Part shown: piece after piece, positions 13,662-19,452 of the stretch
Position numbering within the stretch: position 1 is the stretch's first letter
How the letters are laid out: every line of letters begins with the position of its first letter
Program-made: the position numbers and the translations under genes
The notes under the pieces: model-generated
What the model was told of the DNA's origin: nothing
What the model saw: only the letters and a program-made list of their open reading frames with translations
Databases searched by the model: none
From: CAYXUW01 sp964468375
GTDB taxonomy: Bacteria; Planctomycetota; Phycisphaerae; Sedimentisphaerales; Anaerobacaceae
Direction: 5' to 3'
Assembly (NCBI GenBank): GCA_964468375.1
Contig: CAYXUW010000036.1
Location: forward strand, 1 to 19,452
Length of the DNA stretch: 19,452 nucleotides

Positions 13662-15128
13662 ATGGTCGATTCAAATACAGAAATCGGTAACATCAAGACA
13701 TCCTGCGGATATGACGCGGCGGATATTAACGGCTCCGCTGGAATAGCAGGAAAGAAATTTCATTTTATCGGGGCAGGCGGTATCGGAATGAGCGGGCTTG
13801 CGCAGGTTTTGATAAAACACCACGGGATTGTAACCGGCTCGGACCAGACAGAAACCGAAGTTATAGAAAAGCTTCGCAAGATTGGGGCTGATATAAAAAT
13901 CGGGCACAACTCTGAAAATCTAAACTCGGAAACAGATGCGGTGGTCATTTCGGCGGCCATAAAAGAGGATAACCCGGAGCTGAAACTCGCACGGGAAAAG
14001 GGGCTGAAGATTTATAAATATGCCCAGATGCTCGGCGAGTTAATGAATCATCATTACGGCATCGCTGTAGCCGGGACACACGGCAAGAGCACAACAGGCG
14101 GCTGGCTAACTTATCTGCTCAGGCAACTGGGAATCGAGCCGAACTTTATCATCGGGGCCAAAATTACACAACTGGGCAGCTCTTCGGGTGCCGGAGACAG
14201 CAAATATTTCATGGCTGAGGCCTGCGAATATGACAGGAGCTTTCTTAATTTAAAACCCAAAATCGGCTGCGTACTTAATATCGAGGCCGACCATCTCGAC
14301 TACTATAAAGACGAAGCTGACATAATTGACGCGTTTGAGCAATTCGCAAGAGGAATTAAACCGGATGGCGTGCTGATTGCAAACGGTCAGGACCCGAATA
14401 CGGCGAAGGTTATTCGACAGTTACCACGAGAACAGAGGTATGAAACGTTCGGGCTTGATGAAAGCTGCAATTTCTATGCCAAAAACCTTCAGCTAAACGA
14501 CGGGTTTTACTCTTTCGATATTTACCATAACAGCGGATTACTAGGCGGAACTGAAATTTCCCTGCCGGGCAAACACAACATTCTAAACGCTCTGGCAGTA
14601 ACAGCCACAGCGGTTAATGCGGGGCTGACCGCTGAGCAGATACCACAGCTGCTGCCGGATTTTACCGGTATTGACCGCAGGATTATGCCAAAGGGCCGGT
14701 TCGGCCAAATAACAATCATCGATGACTATGCCCATCATCCAACAGAAATCAAAGCGACACTGGAGGCACTGCGGCAGAGATATAAAGACGGACGCATTTT
14801 GTGCATTTTTCAGCCGCATCAGTACAGCAGGACAAGATTTTTGCTTGATGACTTCGCGGAAAGCTTTAAGCTTACCGATATAACAATTGTGCCGGAGATT
14901 TACTTTGTCCGGGATTCGGAGGCGGCGAAAAAAGAAATTAATTCGCAAATCCTGGTCGATAAAATGCAGGCCAACGGAACTAAGGCGATATTTATCGATG
15001 GTTTCGAGGCCATTGGCGATTATCTAAAAACGGAAGTAAGAGCCGGTGATGTAGTAGTTACTATGGGCGCGGGGGATATTTGGAAGGTAGCAGATGAATA
15101 TATTCAGTGGCTTAGAGAAAATAGTTGA
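13662..15128 (+). CDS. murC: UDP-N-acetylmuramate:L-alanine ligase
   Basis: It adds L-alanine to UDP-MurNAc with ATP, the first peptide step of murein synthesis. The 488-residue chain has the N-terminal UDP-binding HFIGAGGIGMSGLA (34-47), the P-loop AGTHGKSTT (137-145), ACEYDRSFL, VLNIEADHLDYY, the IDDYAHHPTEI motif and FQPHQYSRTRFL in the C-terminal domain. The order N-domain, ATPase domain, C-domain is complete. About 30 residues precede the usual start (MVDSNTEIG onward), a modest N-terminal extension. The ATG at 13662 is chosen over a GTG at 13641; neither has a good ribosome site. It opens a murC-murB-ddl-ftsQ operon; murB begins inside it with a 35-base overlap. Confidence 0.95.
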   Translation: MVDSNTEIGNIKTSCGYDAADINGSAGIAGKKFHFIGAGGIGMSGLAQVLIKHHGIVTGSDQTETEVIEKLRKIGADIKIGHNSENLNSETDAVVISAAIKEDNPELKLAREKGLKIYKYAQMLGELMNHHYGIAVAGTHGKSTTGGWLTYLLRQLGIEPNFIIGAKITQLGSSSGAGDSKYFMAEACEYDRSFLNLKPKIGCVLNIEADHLDYYKDEADIIDAFEQFARGIKPDGVLIANGQDPNTAKVIRQLPREQRYETFGLDESCNFYAKNLQLNDGFYSFDIYHNSGLLGGTEISLPGKHNILNALAVTATAVNAGLTAEQIPQLLPDFTGIDRRIMPKGRFGQITIIDDYAHHPTEIKATLEALRQRYKDGRILCIFQPHQYSRTRFLLDDFAESFKLTDITIVPEIYFVRDSEAAKKEINSQILVDKMQANGTKAIFIDGFEAIGDYLKTEVRAGDVVVTMGAGDIWKVADEYIQWLRENS

Positions 15129-15975
15129 AACCGATTACCCTTTGAGCAAAAGCACATGGTACGGTCTGGGCGGCCCGGCCGATTATCTCATAAGGCCAAA
15201 AACAGTCGAACAATTGAAAACAGCAGTCGAGCGGTGCAACGAAAATAACATTCCGATGTATGTGCTCGGTCTGGGCTCTAATCTACTAATCAGTGACGAA
15301 GGGCTGCGGGCGGCAGTTATAAAACTCGACGCGGAAGATTTCGCCAAGATGCACTTCGAGGATGAACAGATCACCGCAGGGGCAGGCGCGGAATTAAGCG
15401 AAGTGGTTCTAACTTGCGTGAAGAAGGGACTTTTGGGTATTGAATCTCTAACGGGCATACCCGGCTCGATTGGCGGAGCGATAAAAATGAACGCGGGGGG
15501 CAATTTCGGAGACATAGGCGCGGCGGTCGAAAGCGTTACGCTTATGAACAGCCAAGGCGAGGTCTTTGAAAAGAGTAAGCCCGAGCTGGTATTCGACTAC
15601 CGCAATACAAATATCCAAGCCCAATTCATTCTAAACGCCAAAATGAACCTAGGCGAAGGTGACCCAGAGCAAATTATGCAGACGGTGAAAGAAATCTGGA
15701 TTTATAAAAAGAACAGCCAGCCGTTAAATACGCGGAACTGCGGTTGTATATTCAAAAACCCAAGAGGCGTTTCCGCCGGAGCTTTGATTGACAGAGCGGG
15801 GCTAAAGGGACTGCAAATCGGCGGGGCTATTGTCAGCGACAAACACGCAAATTTCATAAACGCGGAGAAAGGGTGTAAAAGCCGCGATGTTGTGAGACTG
15901 ATAGAAGCCGTAAAAGAAAGAGTTAAAGAGCATTTCGATGTTGATTTGGAACTTGAAATCGAAATCTGGGATTAA
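15094..15975 (+). CDS. murB: UDP-N-acetylenolpyruvoylglucosamine reductase
   Basis: It reduces UDP-GlcNAc-enolpyruvate to UDP-MurNAc using FAD and NADPH. The 293-residue length without the extra loop fits the type II form. Motifs: TWYGLGGPADYLI (21-33), LGLGSNLLISDEG (58-70) for FAD, GIESLTGIPGSIGGAIKMNAG (about 115-135), FDYRNT with catalytic R170, and NCGCIFKNP, where C218 takes the place of the proton-donor Ser found in many enzymes (Cys is an accepted variant). The terminal acidic residue is E290 (LEIEI). GGAAGG precedes the ATG at 15094 at a good distance, which supports the 35-base overlap with murC and translational coupling. ddl follows after 2 bases. Confidence 0.95.
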   Translation: MNIFSGLEKIVETDYPLSKSTWYGLGGPADYLIRPKTVEQLKTAVERCNENNIPMYVLGLGSNLLISDEGLRAAVIKLDAEDFAKMHFEDEQITAGAGAELSEVVLTCVKKGLLGIESLTGIPGSIGGAIKMNAGGNFGDIGAAVESVTLMNSQGEVFEKSKPELVFDYRNTNIQAQFILNAKMNLGEGDPEQIMQTVKEIWIYKKNSQPLNTRNCGCIFKNPRGVSAGALIDRAGLKGLQIGGAIVSDKHANFINAEKGCKSRDVVRLIEAVKERVKEHFDVDLELEIEIWD

Positions 15976-15977
15976 CA

Positions 15978-16955
15978 ATGACCGCTGAATCCTCAGCAAG
16001 CTCTCAATCACCGTTAATAGCTGTCCTTATGGGCGGCATCGGCGAAGAGCGCGACATCAGCATCCAGAGCGGCAACAGTGTAGCTACGGCGCTGAAAGAA
16101 GCCGGGCTGAATGTGATGAGCTCCGATGTCGGGCCGGACAATCTGGACATACTGGAGGACAGCAGTATCGATGTGTTCTTTCCAGCGCTGCACGGCAGAT
16201 TTGGTGAAGACGGCCAACTGCAGCAGATATTCGAGGACAAAGCCCTTCAATACGCAGGCAGCGGGCCGGCCGCGTGCCGCCTGGCTTTCGATAAAATGGC
16301 AAGCAAAAAACCTTTTGCGAAGGCGGGCGTAGCTACACCGGCGGCAATCCAATTCGACCCTAACACCGACCCCCCCGAACTCGATAAACAGCTCAAACAA
16401 CTCGCAGACAGATATATAGTCAAACCCGTGAAGCAGGGAAGCAGCGTTGGTATGAGTATTGCAAACAACCGCAGCGAAGCCATTGCGGCGGCATCCGAAT
16501 GTTTCAGGAAATTCGGCGACTGTATGGTCGAGCAGCTCATACCGGGCCGAGACATAACAGTGGGGATTCTCTGCAATGAGGCGCTGCCGATCATCGAGCT
16601 TCGGACGCAGAGCGGCTTTTATGACTACCACGCAAAATATCACGATGAAAAAACGGAGTTTCTTTTCGACACAATTAATAATCCGGCCTTGACGGCAAAA
16701 ATTAAAACCGCAGCTCTGGATTGTTTTAATGCGCTCGGCTGCCGTCATTTCGCAAGAGTCGATTTCCGGCTGGGCGACGACGGCATCGCATACGCACTGG
16801 AAGTTAACGCTATTCCCGGCTTTACCGCCCGCTCGGATTTGCCCAAGGCGGCCGCTAAGACAGGGTTGTCAACGAGCGATTTGTGTGTAAAAATAATCGA
16901 AGCAGCTATGGAAGACAAAAGAGCTAAATACCAATCGGTGAACACTAACGATTAA
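15978..16955 (+). CDS. ddl: D-alanine:D-alanine ligase
   Basis: It joins two D-alanines with ATP to make the dipeptide end of the murein precursor. The 325-residue ATP-grasp protein shows MGGIGEERDISIQSG (18-32, with E24 at the N-terminal substrate-binding Glu), PALHGRFGEDGQLQ (69-82), YIVKPVKQGSSVGMS (146-160), GFYDYHAKY (213-221) and EVNAIPGFTARSDLP (275-289). The FYDYxAKY word is the normal D-Ala-D-Ala type rather than the D-lactate type seen with vancomycin resistance. It lies 2 bases after murB and 5 before ftsQ, so it is part of one operon. Confidence 0.95.
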   Translation: MTAESSASSQSPLIAVLMGGIGEERDISIQSGNSVATALKEAGLNVMSSDVGPDNLDILEDSSIDVFFPALHGRFGEDGQLQQIFEDKALQYAGSGPAACRLAFDKMASKKPFAKAGVATPAAIQFDPNTDPPELDKQLKQLADRYIVKPVKQGSSVGMSIANNRSEAIAAASECFRKFGDCMVEQLIPGRDITVGILCNEALPIIELRTQSGFYDYHAKYHDEKTEFLFDTINNPALTAKIKTAALDCFNALGCRHFARVDFRLGDDGIAYALEVNAIPGFTARSDLPKAAAKTGLSTSDLCVKIIEAAMEDKRAKYQSVNTND

Positions 16956-16960
16956 CTCAG

Positions 16961-17875
16961 ATGACCAGAAGAAAAAAGCACAATAAAAAAAGGAAATCGT
17001 TTAAGCGCGAAACGTCAAAAAGCAAAAAGCAGCGAATGATAACCAAGCCGAGCTTAAAAGGCGTTTTGAAAGCGTTAGCAATAATTTGCGCTCTGGCTGC
17101 GGCCGGCGCGGCTTTTTATTTCGGAGAAAAATACGTAAACTCCGCCAAGCCTGCCGAGACCGGCCCCTTGGAACTGATGAATGCACCTGAATGGGCAAGC
17201 GCTGAACTGAAGATAAGGATCTACAACGCCGCTGGCGGCAAAACCTTTGAGCTCGATGAAAATATTGCACGAATAGTGGCGGAAAATCTGGCGTCCGTTT
17301 CGTGGCTCAGCGAGGTAAAAGTAACAACCACGCATAACCGCCTGCTCGTCGAGGCGAAATGGCGAAAACCGCTGGCACTGGTTAAATTCGGCTTAAGAAG
17401 CGTTTACGTGGACACGGAAATGGTAGTGCTCGATTTTGTGCCGATATCCGAACTGCCGATTGTGAAAATCGAAGGGCTGTCGGCAACAGCAATAATACCT
17501 CCACCCGGCGAGGTCTGGCAAAGCGATGAACTGGCTGCGGCGGTAACTATATTAGCCAAGCTCGACCAGATGGACAAATCCGTCACACCCGATGAGCCGC
17601 TGCTTTATGAAATCGACCGCATCGACGTAAGCAATTTTAACGGCCAAGAGAACAGCCGAGCCCCACATATTATTCTTTATGCGAAGGACAATACTGAAAT
17701 TATATGGGGCGCCGAATTCGGAACGTGGCAACGATATCTTGAAACAACAGATGAGAAGAAACTGGCCAAGCTTTACGCCTTTTACAAAGAATACGGCACG
17801 CTTTTAGGTGGAGTAAAATACATAAATCTGCGCGACCCGCAGGACAATATCTCTCAGCCGATTGACAAATATTAA
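16961..17875 (+). CDS. ftsQ: FtsQ/DivIB-like cell division protein
   Basis: A 304-residue bitopic protein: a very basic cytoplasmic tail rich in Lys and Arg (residues 1-32), one membrane segment (about 33-54) and a periplasmic part. The segment NLASVSWLSEVKV followed by RLLVEAKWRKPLALVKF and YVDTEMVVLD (108-158) has the typical FtsQ pattern of a strand pair, the R/K-x-P-x-A-like word and the Y-x-D strand. The POTRA part is divergent (LKIRIYNAAGG). FtsQ links FtsB/FtsL and wall synthesis at the septum. Place after murC-murB-ddl supports the call, since this is the order in many division and wall clusters. ftsA and ftsZ do not follow; two cysteine-cluster genes on the other strand do, with the stops overlapping in TTAA. 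Confidence 0.8.
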   Translation: MTRRKKHNKKRKSFKRETSKSKKQRMITKPSLKGVLKALAIICALAAAGAAFYFGEKYVNSAKPAETGPLELMNAPEWASAELKIRIYNAAGGKTFELDENIARIVAENLASVSWLSEVKVTTTHNRLLVEAKWRKPLALVKFGLRSVYVDTEMVVLDFVPISELPIVKIEGLSATAIIPPPGEVWQSDELAAAVTILAKLDQMDKSVTPDEPLLYEIDRIDVSNFNGQENSRAPHIILYAKDNTEIIWGAEFGTWQRYLETTDEKKLAKLYAFYKEYGTLLGGVKYINLRDPQDNISQPIDKY

Positions 17876-18294
17876 TCTGTTGAGAAACCGTTCAAAGCAT
17901 CTGCTAAATCTGTATAGCGATAGGGGATTTGAAATTCCGTGCAGAGAGATTTGAATTCCTTTAAGACACTTTCGCTTAACTCGTTTTGAAAATCCTTGTC
18001 ACCTTTGCAAAAGAAAATTCTACAGCTGGAAAAACGATGTTCGTATATACTGCATTTGCCGTCCATATTATAGGGACATCGGCCGGTCGCCATCGGCTTC
18101 ATATTTTCGGCGCCCAGCTCTGCAGCCAAATAAATTAATTCGGGCGAAGTAACAAAAAGTTTATGGTCAAAATCAGCGAAGTCGCAGCATCGGCCGCAAG
18201 CATTGCACATACCGGCTAAATGTGCTGATTGGCGAATTTGCAAATCCAGCCGTTCGTAAATCTCAGCTATCCTTTTCAGAAGCTGGTTTGACAT
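17872..18294 (-). CDS. YkgJ-type cysteine-cluster protein, 140 aa
   Basis: This small cytoplasmic protein has eight clustered cysteines: C30-x2-C33-x2-C36-C37 (CNACGRCC), then C73, C81, C91 and C96 (GRCPYN, GKCSIYEHR, SSCRIFFC). This is the layout of the YkgJ/UPF0153 family, thought to bind a zinc or iron centre; its function is unknown. Its start lies inside the preceding paralogue with a 32-base overlap, so translation is probably coupled. The stop overlaps that of ftsQ. It is probably the last gene of an ilvD-led operon. Confidence 0.8.
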   Translation of the reverse strand: MSNQLLKRIAEIYERLDLQIRQSAHLAGMCNACGRCCDFADFDHKLFVTSPELIYLAAELGAENMKPMATGRCPYNMDGKCSIYEHRFSSCRIFFCKGDKDFQNELSESVLKEFKSLCTEFQIPYRYTDLADALNGFSTD

Positions 18295-18736
18295 TCTGCC
18301 ACCATTTTTTGCTCTTCTTGATTCTCTCTATCTCCTCAGGGTTGTATAACCTGCCGCGATTGATGCCGCCGCACTTTTGCGCCGCCTTGTTCCAGGCATC
18401 CGCATCGGCTAGATTCTCCGGCCAGAAAGGCCAGGTTCTGCACTGGCCCGGCCTGACCGGGTAAATCATACATTTTTTCTGTCCTTCGGTTTTGCGCAAA
18501 AATATGCAGTCTTTGCTATCCTGCTGTTCGATAATCGTTATTCGCAGGCCTACACGACGCAGATATTTTTTCCTTAACTGTTCGGGCCCGATTTTCAGGA
18601 AATCCGCGATAAGCTCAATCTCCGGTTTGGTGACCCAGATATAACCAGTAGCCGGGCCGGAGCAGCATCGGCCGCACTGCTGACATTCAAAATGCAGACC
18701 GCTAACATACCAAAGGGGTTTCTTTCTTCCGGGCAT
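18263..18736 (-). CDS. YkgJ-type cysteine-cluster protein, 157 aa
   Basis: A second YkgJ-family protein, with C18-x2-C21-x2-C24-C25 (CQQCGRCC), then C77, C89, C99 and C122 (KDCIFL, KKCMIYPVRPGQCRTWPFW). The word P-x-x-C-R-x-x-P-F is typical of this family. It is a diverged paralogue of the following gene: the N-terminal cluster is alike, the C-terminal halves differ. It begins 6 bases after the ilvD stop. A role in handling iron-sulfur metal is possible but unproven. Confidence 0.85.
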   Translation of the reverse strand: MPGRKKPLWYVSGLHFECQQCGRCCSGPATGYIWVTKPEIELIADFLKIGPEQLRKKYLRRVGLRITIIEQQDSKDCIFLRKTEGQKKCMIYPVRPGQCRTWPFWPENLADADAWNKAAQKCGGINRGRLYNPEEIERIKKSKKWWQNVKPASEKDS

Positions 18737-18742
18737 TCGGTT

Positions 18743-19452
18743 TTACCACTTTAATATTGCGCCGGTGTCGGCGCTTGTTGCCATTGAGGCGTACTTTGCG
18801 AGATAGCCGGTTGTTACTCGCGGTTTGGGTGGCTTCCAATCCTTTTTGCGTTTGGCCAGCTCTTCATCGGAAAGTTTCACATCTATTTTGTTATTGGGAA
18901 TATCGATTTCGATGATGTCGCCATCTTTTAATAAGCCGATAGGCCCGCCGACGGCTGCTTCGGGGCTGATATGGCCGATACAGGCGCCCTTTGTCCCGCC
19001 GCTGAACCTGCCGTCGGTAATCAAGGCGACGGACTCGCCGAGGCCGGCACCTATAACGTAGCTTGTCGGGCTTAACATTTCCTGCATACCGGGTCCGCCT
19101 TTGGGACCTTCGTTGCGAATCACGATAACGTCGCTGGATTTTGCTTTGCCCGCCAAAATACCCTCACAGGCATTTTCCTGGCTCTCGAAAATGACCGCAG
19201 GGCCGGTGTGGGTAAGCATCTTTTCGGCGACACCGGCTGTTTTTACTACGCTGCCGTTAGGAGCGAGGTTGCCTCTCAGGATAGCCAGTCCCCCCGTCCT
19301 CGAATAGGCGTTATCCAGCGTGTGAATACAATCTGTGTCTTTGATTTCGGCGCCGGCGATATTTTCGCCGAGCGTCTTTGCGGTAACTGTAACGCAATCG
19401 GTATTAAGTAAACCCGAGACTTTGCTGATTTCTTTCAGTATCGCGCTTATGC
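18743..19452 (-). CDS. ilvD: Dihydroxy-acid dehydratase, C-terminal part (cut by window edge)
   Basis: The reading frame is open from the window edge to the TAA at 18745-18743, about 235 residues of the usual 550-570. It reads through SRTGGLAILRGNLAPNG, VVKTAGV, HTGPAVIFESQENA, NEGPKGGPGMQEML, LITDGRFSGGTKG and IGHISPEAAVGGPIGLL, all strong IlvD/Edd-family words. The end (KPPKPRVTTGYLAKYASMATSADTGAI) is typical of IlvD rather than of phosphogluconate dehydratase. It makes the 2-oxoacid precursors of Val, Leu and Ile and needs an iron-sulfur cluster; the N-terminal ligands lie outside the window. The two cysteine-cluster genes follow closely and are probably cotranscribed. Confidence 0.95.
   Translation of the reverse strand, partial: ISAILKEISKVSGLLNTDCVTVTAKTLGENIAGAEIKDTDCIHTLDNAYSRTGGLAILRGNLAPNGSVVKTAGVAEKMLTHTGPAVIFESQENACEGILAGKAKSSDVIVIRNEGPKGGPGMQEMLSPTSYVIGAGLGESVALITDGRFSGGTKGACIGHISPEAAVGGPIGLLKDGDIIEIDIPNNKIDVKLSDEELAKRKKDWKPPKPRVTTGYLAKYASMATSADTGAILKW

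Noticed and set aside
16014..16748. Open frame of 244 codons opposite ddl
   Set aside because: It is antisense to a ddl gene with every catalytic motif. Its length follows from codon use of ddl, and its residues show no domain pattern.
1..19452. tRNA, rRNA or phage genes
   Set aside because: No tRNA cloverleaf pattern, rRNA segment or phage structural gene was apparent by eye; a tRNAscan/Infernal run would settle small RNAs.

Overview
The window looks like a chromosomal segment of a planctomycete of the class Phycisphaerae, probably the Sedimentisphaerales. This is inference from protein style; there is no rRNA to settle it. The main clues are a secreted FG-GAP protein with a lone dockerin-like C-terminus (D-x-N-x-D-x-x-V-N-x-x-D-F-A then N-W-L), and an ECF sigma factor overlapping a membrane protein of the kind usual in that group. 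A fairly complete peptidoglycan gene set (murB, murC, murD, ddl, ftsQ) fits a bacterium with a murein wall. Coding density is high and several convergent genes overlap at their stop codons.

Layout. Bases 1-210 are a leader with repeated ACAAGCA words, followed by an unrecognised 315-residue protein (211-1158). A membrane-anchored protein (1148-1873, minus) diverges from pyrF (1973-2917, plus). A two-gene trehalose operon lies on the minus strand (otsAB fusion 4151-6337, then a TreT-like GT4 glycosyltransferase 2914-4131). murD (6545-7879, plus) ends at a strong bidirectional terminator. On the minus strand, an ECF sigma gene (9177-9719) overlaps by 4 bases a membrane regulator with an apparent RseB/LolA-like extracytoplasmic region (7954-9180). 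A gap of about 340 bases leads to a PilZ protein (10059-10448), cobO (10552-11094) and ispD (11115-11855).

A six-repeat FG-GAP gene with its own near-consensus promoter follows (12011-13477). It is bracketed by two copies of the last 79 bases of ispD. The wall operon murC-murB-ddl-ftsQ (13662-17875) comes next, and then a minus-strand group: partial ilvD (18743-19452) and two overlapping YkgJ-type cysteine-cluster genes (18263-18736 and 17872-18294).

How the genes fit together. The wall genes make UDP-MurNAc (murB), add L-Ala (murC) and D-Glu (murD), and supply D-Ala-D-Ala (ddl); ftsQ links this to division. The trehalose pair resembles the fused synthase/phosphatase plus glycosyltransferase arrangement known from Thermoproteus tenax, where the glycosyltransferase activates the fused enzyme. 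The sigma/regulator pair looks like an envelope-sensing switch.

The most unusual structure is the duplicated ispD 3' end around the FG-GAP gene. The copies differ at 9 of 79 bases but at only one amino acid, so both seem to have diverged as coding sequence. This suggests a gene acquired or inserted at the ispD terminus with a copy of that terminus carried along.
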